Origin: Mycobacterium sp. 852013-50091_SCH5140682
Lineage (GTDB): Bacteria > Actinomycetota > Actinomycetes > Mycobacteriales > Mycobacteriaceae
Reading direction: 5' to 3'
DNA: 64,000 nt
Assembly (NCBI RefSeq): GCF_001665685.1
Contig: NZ_LZTB01000050.1
Location: 43,192-107,191 of the forward strand
Below are positions 34,510 through 42,848 of the stretch, piece by piece. The position numbers and the translations under genes are program-made. How positions within the stretch are numbered: the stretch's first letter is position 1; each line of letters starts with the position of its first letter. Under the pieces are notes generated by a model. It saw only the letters and a list, made by a program, of their open reading frames with translations. It was not told the DNA's origin and did no database searches.

Positions 34510-34914
34510 TCACTGCCGTTCGAGCAGGGCGCGAAGGGTCTCTAGGTCGGCGGTCACTGCGGCGACATCGGCGTCGAACTCCTCATCGGAGACCCCGGGC
34601 CGCTGCCGCACAGTGAACACCACCTCACTCTGCGCTGCCCCTGGCGCGGCCGCCATCACCCGCATGGGGTTGTAGACCTCCTCGCCGGACGGCAGGCGCA
34701 CCACATGATCGAGCACGCCGAAGGTGTTGGGCGGGCTGAACTGTACGGTCACCTGCCCCATCGGGGAGTCCGCGACCCAGCCGTCGGCCGACGGCCGAAG
34801 TGACCCTGCGGCCAAGCCCGCCGCCCAGCGCGACATCTCGTGTGGGTCGGCGGCGAACGCATACACCACGTCGGGCGCGGCATCGATCCAAACACTGACA
34901 TGACGACTGCGCAT
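34510..34914 (-). CDS. SRPBCC-family (START-like) protein
   Basis: Protein of 134 residues with the START/polyketide-cyclase-like fold signature: VSVWIDAAPDVVYAFAADPHEMSRWAAG at the N-terminus, a central hydrophobic beta-sheet, and a long C-terminal helix with VTADLETLRALLERQ. The fold binds hydrophobic ligands; the ligand is unknown. No catalytic residues can be named. It is divergent from a membrane protein gene at 34946 with 31 nt between the starts. Confidence 0.75.
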   Translation of the reverse strand: MRSRHVSVWIDAAPDVVYAFAADPHEMSRWAAGLAAGSLRPSADGWVADSPMGQVTVQFSPPNTFGVLDHVVRLPSGEEVYNPMRVMAAAPGAAQSEVVFTVRQRPGVSDEEFDADVAAVTADLETLRALLERQ

Positions 34915-34945
34915 ATTTCACAGCGTAGGCAGCCACACTGACACG

Positions 34946-35698
34946 ATGAACAGTCAGGCGGACACTCCTCGTGAGCCGCACACCCCGGTGGAGAAATTCG
35001 TCGCCCGCGCGGAGCGGTTGGCCGCGGAAACCGGCCACCACGTGCCGTCGTGGCTGCGGCCCGGTGACCCGGAAAGCCGTCTGCCCGTCCTGGTGGCACT
35101 CGTTGCGGCGCTGGCGCTACAAGTCGCCATCCCCCGCAGTTACACCGTGGTGCCCCGGTGGCCGCTCATCGTCGCGGAATTACTGTTGTTGGTTCTCCTG
35201 GTGTGGCTCAACCCGATTCGGTTCACCCGGTCAACTGTTCTGGGCCGGTACGCCACCTTCGTGCTGCTGGCGGCGATCACTCTCGACAACACGCTCTCGG
35301 CGATCCTGCTCGACGTGAAGATCCTCTCAGGCGCGGTCAGCAACAAGGCGGCGATCCTGTTGGGCAGTGGTGCAGCCATCTTCGTCACCAACATCATCGT
35401 GTTCGGCATCTGGTACTGGGAGCTCGACCGCGGCGGGCCGTTCGCGCGGCAGACCGGCAAGCACCCGTATCCCGATTTCATGTTCCCCCAGATGGGCAAT
35501 CCCAATGTCGCCAAACCGGATTGGCGCCCCACCTTTGTCGACTATCTCTACGTGAGCATCACCAACGTGATGGCCTTCTCCCCTACCGACACCATGCCGC
35601 TGGCGCGATGGGCGAAAATGGCGATGGCCGTTCAGGCCATGGTGGCGCTGTCGACCGCCGGCCTCGTAATCGCCAGGGCGGTAAACGTTTTGGGCTGA
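34946..35698 (+). CDS. Multi-pass membrane protein of unknown function
   Basis: Integral membrane protein of 250 residues with a soluble N-terminus (about 1-45) and roughly six helices. The segment FVDYLYVSITNVMAFSPTDTMPL before the last helix resembles a region of DUF1345-type membrane proteins, where a short F-x-x-T-D loop follows. No transport or enzyme motif is visible. It is 34 nt ahead of a methyltransferase gene on the same strand. Function is not known. Confidence 0.7.
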   Translation: MNSQADTPREPHTPVEKFVARAERLAAETGHHVPSWLRPGDPESRLPVLVALVAALALQVAIPRSYTVVPRWPLIVAELLLLVLLVWLNPIRFTRSTVLGRYATFVLLAAITLDNTLSAILLDVKILSGAVSNKAAILLGSGAAIFVTNIIVFGIWYWELDRGGPFARQTGKHPYPDFMFPQMGNPNVAKPDWRPTFVDYLYVSITNVMAFSPTDTMPLARWAKMAMAVQAMVALSTAGLVIARAVNVLG

Positions 35699-35732
35699 TC
35701 GTTCAGTGCGACGGCGGGTGTACCGTCGCACT

Positions 35733-36566
35733 ATGCGCACTGTCATCACCGATCTGACCCCCGTCGAACAGACGGCCTTGCTGACGCTGTACGCCCGGGC
35801 GTTGGACAACCGGGCAGCGCGCCCGATACTCGGCGATGCGCTGGCCGATTCGATCGTCGACGACATCGACTACGACTTCACCGGCCTGGGTGTTCAGACC
35901 AGCGTGGTCTGCCAGACGGCGCTGCGGGCCAAGATGCTCGACGACCGGGTGCGTAGTTTCGTCTCGACGCATGCGGACGCCGTCGTGGTCGATCTCGGGG
36001 CAGGTCTCGACAGCGGTCTGTACCGGGTCGCACCACCGCAGACCGTCGACTGGTACCACGTCGACCTCCCGGGCGTCAGCGCGCTGCGCGAAAGCCTCCT
36101 GCCGCCGGATCCGCGCTCGCACATCGTGTCCGCGTCGCTGGCGGCTGCGGACTGGGCGGCGACGATCCCGGCGGACCGGCCCACCATGCTCGTGGCCGAC
36201 GGGTTGTTCGCATTCCTCACCGAACCGGTGATCGCCGCGATCTTCCGCGGGATCACCGAGCACTTCGGTACTGGCGAGATCGCCTTCAACGACTACGGTG
36301 GCATCGGCTGGTTGAGCCGCGCAGCACTCAAACTCTATCCCCAGAAGATGTTCAAAGACGTTGGCAGCCAATGGGGTTACCTCGGGTTCCAAGACGCTCA
36401 CCACCCGCAGAGTTGGAATCCCCGGCTGAGCCTCGTCGAGGAGGCGAGCCTCACGCACGCCGACGAAGTCGACCTCTTCCCCGGCTGGCTGCGCATCGCC
36501 ACCCGACTGATGGGCAAGACCAAGGCGACGGCGCGCAAGGGACGAATCCTGCGGTACCGGTTCTGA
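35733..36566 (+). CDS. Class I SAM-dependent methyltransferase, polyketide O-methyltransferase type
   Basis: Methyltransferase of 277 residues in the group that includes TcmP-like polyketide O-methyltransferases and leucine carboxyl methyltransferase-like proteins. The SAM-binding motif is VDLGAGLDSGLYRV (86-99), followed by the acidic WYHVDLPGVSALRE block. ATG 35733 is preferred; an in-frame start at 35706 would add nine basic residues. It is similar in type, though not closely, to the protein at 51539 beside the polyketide cluster. Substrate unknown. Confidence 0.8.
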   Translation: MRTVITDLTPVEQTALLTLYARALDNRAARPILGDALADSIVDDIDYDFTGLGVQTSVVCQTALRAKMLDDRVRSFVSTHADAVVVDLGAGLDSGLYRVAPPQTVDWYHVDLPGVSALRESLLPPDPRSHIVSASLAAADWAATIPADRPTMLVADGLFAFLTEPVIAAIFRGITEHFGTGEIAFNDYGGIGWLSRAALKLYPQKMFKDVGSQWGYLGFQDAHHPQSWNPRLSLVEEASLTHADEVDLFPGWLRIATRLMGKTKATARKGRILRYRF

Positions 36567-36597
36567 CGCCGCCCCGCCGGCCGACGCCTGAGTTGCC

Positions 36598-36987
36598 TTA
36601 GATCGGCAGCGCTCGATGGATGCCGCACGTACACGCATCGATCGACGGACATGTGCAGCGCATGCCCCATTCGATGATCGCCCTCGCGCGGGACAGCGAT
36701 TCGAGCTGTTCATCGATGCGGGCGAGCTTGGCGTGGGCGAGGGCCTGCGCGACCGGCCGGCCCGGCGTCTCATCGCCGATCAGCACGCCGATCTCGTCGA
36801 GCGTGAAGCCGGCCGCCTTGCACAAGCGGATCACTTCCAGGCGCACCAGCACCGACTCCGGGTACCGGCGTTGACCACCCACGCGTTCGGGCGGCGGTAT
36901 CAGGCCGATCTGCTCGTAATAGCGCAACGTGGTCTGGGCGACACCGCAACGTCGTGACAGGTCGCCGATGGCCAGTCGCGTGGTCAT
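36598..36987 (-). CDS. MerR-family regulator with Cys-rich C-terminus
   Basis: MerR-type transcription factor of 129 residues. The N-terminal winged helix begins at MTTRLAIGDLSRRCGVAQTT and is followed by the RYYEQIGLI hinge and a dimerisation helix. The C-terminal tail CTCPSIDACTCGIH (Cys111, 113, 119, 121 and His124) looks like a metal- or redox-sensing site. ATG 36987 has an upstream GAGGAGCGG. It is divergent from an F420-type oxidoreductase gene, with a strong dyad in the shared promoter. Inducer unknown. Confidence 0.88.
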   Translation of the reverse strand: MTTRLAIGDLSRRCGVAQTTLRYYEQIGLIPPPERVGGQRRYPESVLVRLEVIRLCKAAGFTLDEIGVLIGDETPGRPVAQALAHAKLARIDEQLESLSRARAIIEWGMRCTCPSIDACTCGIHRALPI

Positions 36988-37010
36988 CCACCGCTCCTCA
37001 CTTGAGCTGC

Positions 37011-37041
37011 TTGACTTAGAGTCAACTCTAAGTTGTTGACT
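37011..37041 (+). promoter_or_regulatory. MerR-type promoter/operator
   Basis: A perfect 9-bp inverted repeat, ACTTAGAGT (37014-37022) and ACTCTAAGT (37025-37033), with a 2-bp centre, overlaps a consensus -35 TTGACT (37011-37016). TTGACT at 37036-37041 is a possible -10 at the 19-bp spacing typical of MerR-activated promoters. The gene's ATG follows 7 nt later, so the transcript would be leaderless. The -10 is not consensus (T at its second base). Confidence 0.75.
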
Positions 37042-37048
37042 TGGCCTC

Positions 37049-37504
37049 ATGCCAGATGTCATCACACCCAGCCTGAGTCGATCGCGCTACGCCATGCTTC
37101 GGACGTTCCGCCGCGACGGCAGCCCTGTCGACACCCCGATCTGGTTCGCCCAGGAGGACGACGCCATCGTGTTCCGCACCAAGATCGGCCCGAAGACCAA
37201 GCGGCTGACCGCAAATCCCACCGTCGAACTCGTCGCCTGTGACTACCGCGGACGCATCACCGACCCCACCACGTTCGTCGGCCGGGCGACCGTGTTGTCA
37301 GGTGGCGATGCGCAGCGGGCCAACCGGCTCCTGCATCGGCGGTACGGATGGCAGTGGAACATCGTGCCGCTGCTGAAGATCCCCGGCGTCACGAATGCGC
37401 ACCGCGGCCTGCCTCTGCGCGAAAAGCTGCGGCGGGCGCGCAACCGCGACGTCTGGCCGGACAGCGCGATCGTCCGCATCGACATCACCGGCCGGGCAAG
37501 CTAG
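37049..37504 (+). CDS. PPOX-class F420-dependent oxidoreductase
   Basis: Split-barrel flavin/deazaflavin protein of 151 residues. RYAMLRTFRRDGSPVDTPIWF and the KTKRLTANPTVELVACDYRGR region are the cofactor-binding blocks of the PPOX/F420 group. It is expressed from a MerR-type promoter divergent from the regulator, so it is probably the main target, perhaps in detoxification. Its stop overlaps the dnaE1 stop on the other strand (CTAG). Confidence 0.85.
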   Translation: MPDVITPSLSRSRYAMLRTFRRDGSPVDTPIWFAQEDDAIVFRTKIGPKTKRLTANPTVELVACDYRGRITDPTTFVGRATVLSGGDAQRANRLLHRRYGWQWNIVPLLKIPGVTNAHRGLPLREKLRRARNRDVWPDSAIVRIDITGRAS

Positions 37505-40500
37505 CCCAGGCAGCCCGGCCCCAGCAGTGCCTTGAGGTCGCCCATCAGCGCCGACGATGGCGTCACCCGCAGCGACTGATCCAGCTCCAGTGTGGTGATG
37601 CGCTCACCGCTGATCAGCCGCAGATGGACCTGCGCGGTACCCGGATGATTCGCCAGCACCTGCTTGAGTGCGCTGACCTTGTCGATGGTGCACTGCCGGG
37701 TCGGCAGACTCACCGCAAGAGGCCGGTTGGCCTGGGCGCTGGTGAAGTCCGGCACCACGAGCTCGTGGGCGATCAGTGAGATGCGGTCGTCGCGCGCGGC
37801 CACCTTGGCCTTGACCAACACCACCACGTCGTCGGCGATCTCACCGCCGAACAGCGAATAGGTCTGGGGGAAGAACAGCACCTCGATACCACCGGTGAGG
37901 TCTTCCAATTGCGCTGACGCCCAGGGCAGTCCGTTCTTGTTGACCCGGCGGTTGACCGAGGCCAGGATGCCGCCGACCACCACTTGGGCGTCGTTGGCGA
38001 CGTCACCGTCGAGGATCGCAGGGATCTGGGTGTCGACCTGATTGGCCAGCAGGTGCGCGACGCCGTTGAGCGGATGGCCCGATACGTACAGGCCGAGCAT
38101 CTCCCGTTCCAGGGCAAGCTTGTGCTTGTCCTCCCACTCGTCATCGGGAACTTTGATGGTGAACGCGGCGTCTCCGGCGTCGGCGGCATCTCCCCCGCCG
38201 AACAGGTCGAACTGGCCCATCGCCTCGGCCTTCTTGGTACCGAGCACCGAATCGACGGCGTCGGTGTGCACCAGGAACAGCCCTTTGCGTGGGTGGCCGA
38301 GTGAGTCGAAGGCACCGGCCTTGATCAGCGATTCGGTGACCTTCTTGTTGCAGGCCGCGATATCGATCTTGTTGAGGTAGTCGGAGAAGTCGGTGTACTT
38401 ACCCTTCTCGGAGCGGGTACTGACCAGTGACGCAACCACATTCGCGCCGACGTTGCGCACGGCACCCAGGCCGAACCGGATGTCGGCGCCCACCGAGGCG
38501 AAGTTCTGCACCGACTCGTTGACGTCGGGCGGCAACACGGTGATACCGAGCCTGCGGCAGTCGGCGAGGTACACCGCGGCCTTGTCCTTGTCGTCGCCGA
38601 CGGAGGTGAGCAGGCCCGCCATGTATTCGGCCGGGTAGTTCGCCTTCAGGTAGGCCGTCCAATACGACACCAGACCGTAGCCGGCCGCGTGTGACTTGTT
38701 GAATGCGTACCCGGCGAACGGAAGAATGGTGTCCCACAAGGCTTTCACCGCGGCCTCGGAGAACCCGTTGGCGGTCATGCCCTCTTTGAAGCCCTTGTAT
38801 TCGGCCTCGAGGACTTCGAGCTTCTTCTTGCCCATGGCCTTACGCAGCGCATCGGCCTTACCCATCGAGTAGGAAGCGACCTTCTGCGCGATGAACATGA
38901 TCTGCTCTTGGTAGACGATCAGGCCGTAGGTCTCGGCGAGGATGTCCTTGAGCGGCTCTTCCAGCTCCGGATGGATGGGCTTGATGGCTTGCCGCCCGTT
39001 CTTGCGGTCGGCGTAGTCGTTGTGGGCATTCATGCCCATCGGACCCGGGCGGTACAGCGCCAGCACCGCCACGATGTCGTTGAACCCCGTGGGTTGCATG
39101 CGGCGCAGCAGGTCGCGCATCGCGCTGCCGTCGAGCTGGAACACCCCCAGCGTGTCGCCCCGGCCGAGAAGTTCGTAGGCCGCCGGGTCGTCGAACGGCA
39201 GCGTTTCCAGGTCGAGGTCGATGCCGCGGTTGGCCTTGATGTTCTCGATGCAGTCACCGATGATCGTCAGGTTCCGCAGGCCCAGGAAGTCCATCTTCAG
39301 CAGACCGATGGCCTCACACGACGGGTAGTCCCAACCGGTGATGACCGCGCCGTCCTGCGGCCGCTTCCACAGCGGGATGGCGTCGATGAGCGGCTCGGAG
39401 CTCATGATCACCGCGCACGCGTGCACACCGGCGTTGCGGACCAGGCCCTCCAGACCGCGCGCCGTCTCGAAGATGGTCCGCACATCCGGATCGGTGTCGA
39501 TCAGCGCGCGGACCTCGGCGGCCTCCTTGTACCGCTCATGGCTGGGGTCGGTGATGCCCGACACCGGGATGTCCTTGGCCATGATGGGCGGCGGCAGTGC
39601 CTTGGTGATCCGGTCGGCGATCGCGAAACCCGGCTGGCCGTAGTGAACGCGAGCCGAATCCTTCAGTGCCGCTTTGGTCTTGATGGTGCCGAAGGTGATC
39701 ACCTGCGCGACCCGGTCGCTGCCCCACTTGTTGGCCGCATACCGCAGCATCTCGCCGCGGCGACGGTCGTCGAAGTCGATGTCGATATCGGGCGCCGACG
39801 GACGTTCCGGGTTGAGGAACCGCTCGAACAGCAGCCCGTGCGGGATCGGGTCGATGTTGGTGATGCCCAGCGCGTAGGCCACCAGCGATCCGGCAGCCGA
39901 TCCACGACCCGGCCCCACCCGGATGCCGACCGAGCGGGCGTAGTTGATCAGGTCGGCCACGATCAGGAAGTACGACGGAAAGCCCTTGTCGCAGATGACC
40001 TTGATCTCGTAGGTGGCGCGGTCGGTGTACTCGGACGGGACGGCCCCGCCCGCATGGGCGAAGCGACGTTCCAGCCCGGCCTGCACCTCGTGCGTCAGCC
40101 AAGACGCCTGGTCATGACCGTCGGGTACCGGGAACACCGGCATCCGGTCGGTCGGCGTCCACACGTCGGCGTAGGACTGCACGCGCTCACCGATGAGCAC
40201 CGTGGAATCGCATGCGCCCGGCACCTGGGAATCCCACAGGGCGCGCATCTCCTCGGCCGACTTGAGGTAGTAACCGTCGCCGTCGAACTTGAACCGGTTC
40301 GGGTCGGAGAGCGTCTTGCCCGTCTGGATACACAGCAGCGCTTCGTGGTTCTGCGAGGCCTCGCGCGTCACGTAGTGGCAGTCATTGGTGGCCAGCGGCG
40401 GGATACCGAGCTTCTGCCCGATCTCCAGCAAGCCCTCGCGGACCCGGCGCTCGATGTCGAGGCCGTGGTCCATCAACTCGAGGAAGAAGTTCTCCTTGCC

Positions 40501-41055
40501 GAAAATGTCCCGCCATTTGGCGGCCGCCGCCAAGGCCTCGTCGCGCTGACCGAGCCGCAGCCGCGTCTGCACCTCGCCCGAAGGGCAGCCGGTGGTCGCG
40601 ATGATGCCCTGCGCGTGTTCGGCGATGATCTCGGCGTCCATGCGGGACCACTTGCCGAGCTGACCTTCGAACGAGGCCAGCGACGACAGCTTGAACAGGT
40701 TGCGCAGACCCGTCGCGTTTTCCGCGACCATCGTCATGTGGGTGTAGGCGCCACTGCCCGAGACGTCGTCGCCCTTCTGGCTCGGGTCGCCCCATTGGAC
40801 CCGCTTGGTGTCGAATCGCGAACCGGGAGCGATGTACGCCTCGATCCCGATGATCGGCTTGATGCCCGCCTTGGTCGCCGAGTTGTAGAACTCGCTGGCA
40901 CCGAACATGTTGCCGTGGTCGGTCATGCCGATGGCCGGCATGCCCAGCCGCTGGGCCTCGGCCAGCATCGGTGTGATCTTCGCGGCACCGTCCAGCATCG
41001 AGTACTCGGTGTGATTGTGCAGGTGTACGAAGGACCCCGAAGATGAACCGCTCAT
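37501..41055 (-). CDS. dnaE1: DNA polymerase III alpha subunit
   Basis: Replicative DNA polymerase of 1184 residues, the normal mycobacterial DnaE1 length. The N-terminal PHP domain starts at FVHLHNHTEYSMLDG with metal-binding histidines, which gives proofreading in mycobacteria. The polymerase core has PDIDIDFDDRRRGEM with catalytic aspartates, followed by the helix-hairpin-helix and OB-fold regions (about 900-1080). No intein is present. The gene stands alone, with a DnaE1-type and not a DnaE2-type N-terminus. Confidence 0.98.
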   Translation of the reverse strand: MSGSSSGSFVHLHNHTEYSMLDGAAKITPMLAEAQRLGMPAIGMTDHGNMFGASEFYNSATKAGIKPIIGIEAYIAPGSRFDTKRVQWGDPSQKGDDVSGSGAYTHMTMVAENATGLRNLFKLSSLASFEGQLGKWSRMDAEIIAEHAQGIIATTGCPSGEVQTRLRLGQRDEALAAAAKWRDIFGKENFFLELMDHGLDIERRVREGLLEIGQKLGIPPLATNDCHYVTREASQNHEALLCIQTGKTLSDPNRFKFDGDGYYLKSAEEMRALWDSQVPGACDSTVLIGERVQSYADVWTPTDRMPVFPVPDGHDQASWLTHEVQAGLERRFAHAGGAVPSEYTDRATYEIKVICDKGFPSYFLIVADLINYARSVGIRVGPGRGSAAGSLVAYALGITNIDPIPHGLLFERFLNPERPSAPDIDIDFDDRRRGEMLRYAANKWGSDRVAQVITFGTIKTKAALKDSARVHYGQPGFAIADRITKALPPPIMAKDIPVSGITDPSHERYKEAAEVRALIDTDPDVRTIFETARGLEGLVRNAGVHACAVIMSSEPLIDAIPLWKRPQDGAVITGWDYPSCEAIGLLKMDFLGLRNLTIIGDCIENIKANRGIDLDLETLPFDDPAAYELLGRGDTLGVFQLDGSAMRDLLRRMQPTGFNDIVAVLALYRPGPMGMNAHNDYADRKNGRQAIKPIHPELEEPLKDILAETYGLIVYQEQIMFIAQKVASYSMGKADALRKAMGKKKLEVLEAEYKGFKEGMTANGFSEAAVKALWDTILPFAGYAFNKSHAAGYGLVSYWTAYLKANYPAEYMAGLLTSVGDDKDKAAVYLADCRRLGITVLPPDVNESVQNFASVGADIRFGLGAVRNVGANVVASLVSTRSEKGKYTDFSDYLNKIDIAACNKKVTESLIKAGAFDSLGHPRKGLFLVHTDAVDSVLGTKKAEAMGQFDLFGGGDAADAGDAAFTIKVPDDEWEDKHKLALEREMLGLYVSGHPLNGVAHLLANQVDTQIPAILDGDVANDAQVVVGGILASVNRRVNKNGLPWASAQLEDLTGGIEVLFFPQTYSLFGGEIADDVVVLVKAKVAARDDRISLIAHELVVPDFTSAQANRPLAVSLPTRQCTIDKVSALKQVLANHPGTAQVHLRLISGERITTLELDQSLRVTPSSALMGDLKALLGPGCLG

Positions 41056-41125
41056 AGGGTGGCCAGTCTATTGCGGACCACCGACACATCCGGGCGTGTC
41101 GCCGAGCGTGTCTGGAGGGCGCTGC

Positions 41126-41770
41126 TCAGCAGGCTTGCGAATTCCCGCCCAGCAACCCACTGTCGAGCACAGCATCGAGTTGCCTGGCAACCGACAGGTA
41201 GTCGCACGGCGCGTCCACGCCAACCCATACGCCCACCCCGCACAGGATCGCGTGGAGCAGTTCGACGATGGCCGCGGCGTCGGTGTCGGCGGGCAGGTCA
41301 CGCCTGGCGACCGCGTCGCCGACCACACTGAACAGGAAGCCGCGGGTCGCCGTCACGGTGGCCGTCGGCAGCGCCGGGTTGCGTTCGGCCTCCAGGCGCA
41401 CGCTGACCAGAAACGCCACGAAGGAGCTGTCACGGTGCCCGACCTCGAGCACCGCCGTCACGAAGGCGCGCAAACGATTGACCGGCAGCTCATGCTGTTT
41501 GGTCTGTTCGATGCAGTCGACGAGCACCGAGTGCGCCTCGTGAACCAACTCCCCGTACAGGTCTTCCCAGTCGGCGAAGTAGTAGTTCAGGGTGGGCCGG
41601 CTCAGTCCGGTCCTTCGGGCGATCGCCTGGAATGTGGCCGCTCCGTACCCGTGCTCGGTGATGATCTCGCGGCCTGCGCGCACGATGCGGGCTCTGGTCT
41701 GCGCGGCGTCCGCCCCGACCGGCCTTCCCGGTTTGCGGCGGCGCTGCCCACGTCCGCCCGCATGACCCAT
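41126..41770 (-). CDS. TetR-family transcriptional regulator
   Basis: TetR-type regulator of 214 residues from ATG 41770 (an upstream TTG is possible). A basic N-terminal arm, RGQRRRKPGRPVG, precedes the helix-turn-helix GYGAATFQAIARRTGLSRPT (about 42-61) and the conserved LNYYFADWEDL. The ligand-binding half is helical. It lies 68 nt downstream of a short-chain dehydrogenase gene on the same strand, which is its most likely target. Ligand unknown. Confidence 0.85.
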   Translation of the reverse strand: MGHAGGRGQRRRKPGRPVGADAAQTRARIVRAGREIITEHGYGAATFQAIARRTGLSRPTLNYYFADWEDLYGELVHEAHSVLVDCIEQTKQHELPVNRLRAFVTAVLEVGHRDSSFVAFLVSVRLEAERNPALPTATVTATRGFLFSVVGDAVARRDLPADTDAAAIVELLHAILCGVGVWVGVDAPCDYLSVARQLDAVLDSGLLGGNSQAC

Positions 41771-41838
41771 GGGCAAACGCTAAAACATAGCCAAATGCCG
41801 GTCAACACCTTCGCTCGCAAACTACGCCAAAACGGACA

Positions 41839-42645
41839 TCACACGGAGTCATAAGTCCGGATGAAATCGCGCTGCTTGCGGCTGCGAAGCAACAGATTGT
41901 CGAGATGCACACCCAGCGGCCGCACGACGTTGAGGAAATTCCACCGGCCGGGGATGATCACGCGCACCTTTTCCCGCTCGACGGCCCGGAGCACCCCCGC
42001 GGCCGCTTCCTCGGGGCTGATGCGCAGCCGCTCACTGGAGCGCGTCGGCGGCACATTCGTGAGCCTCACCATCGCGGTGTCGACCGGACCGAAGTAGGCG
42101 ATGGTGACTCCGACCCCGTACGGCGAGAGCTCGATACGCAGCCCGCGGCCGAGCATCTCCACCGCCACCTTGCTGGTGGAGTAGGCGACACCGCCCAGCG
42201 TCGGCAGCAACGTCCCGAATTCGCTGTTGGGCGGCCAACCCATCGAGGACACCAGAACCGCGTGACCGCGCGACGCGATGAGCGGATCGATGGCGGGTTC
42301 GAGGGTGTTCAGTGTTCCGACCAGGTTGACGTCGATGACCCGCTGCGCCGTACCCGGCTCCAGCACCCGCAGGGTGGCAGGCCGGTGGGTGATGCCCGCG
42401 ATGCAGAAGACGAGATCGAGCCGTCCGAACTGTTTCACGACGCGGTCGACCGCTGCGGCCATCGCTTCGCGGTCGGCAACATCGGCTCCGATGGCCAGCG
42501 CGGCGCCGCTGCCGAGTGCCGCGTCCTCATCGATGTCGACGGCGCACACCGTGGCGCCTCGCTCAGTGAGAAGTCTGACCTCAGCGGCTCCGATCCCGCC
42601 GCCCCCACCGGTTACCAGCGCGACCGCGCCCGAAAAATCTCGCAT
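41839..42645 (-). CDS. Short-chain dehydrogenase/reductase
   Basis: SDR-family oxidoreductase of 268 residues. The nucleotide-binding TGGGGGIG (about 13-20), the acidic VCAVDIDED loop suggesting NAD(H) use, the catalytic Ser in VLVSSMGWP and YSTSK are all present. ATG 42645 has GGAGGTC upstream; the frame runs a few codons further. The C-terminal part, with RVIIPGRWNFLNVVRPLG, resembles long mycobacterial SDRs acting on lipids or sterols. Substrate unknown. Confidence 0.88.
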   Translation of the reverse strand: MRDFSGAVALVTGGGGGIGAAEVRLLTERGATVCAVDIDEDAALGSGAALAIGADVADREAMAAAVDRVVKQFGRLDLVFCIAGITHRPATLRVLEPGTAQRVIDVNLVGTLNTLEPAIDPLIASRGHAVLVSSMGWPPNSEFGTLLPTLGGVAYSTSKVAVEMLGRGLRIELSPYGVGVTIAYFGPVDTAMVRLTNVPPTRSSERLRISPEEAAAGVLRAVEREKVRVIIPGRWNFLNVVRPLGVHLDNLLLRSRKQRDFIRTYDSV

Positions 42646-42848
42646 CGAAACGGGACCTCCGCGTTGGTTTTCCACTGCCGACAGATACTTCGGACCCTAC
42701 CGGGCGCAGTGGACCGGTATCGGGCAATCGCAGGGTTGGACCCCACGATTCGGGCCTCGCCGCGCAGGTGCCCTCTCTATGCTGACCCCAACGCCGTCGA
42801 CGCGGTCGCAGCACACCATCAACTTCGCGACTACCAGGAGGTGGCGCA

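Noticed and set aside
38908..41046. Plus-strand open frame of 712 codons
   Set aside because: Antisense to dnaE1. Long antisense frames are expected from codon bias at high GC.
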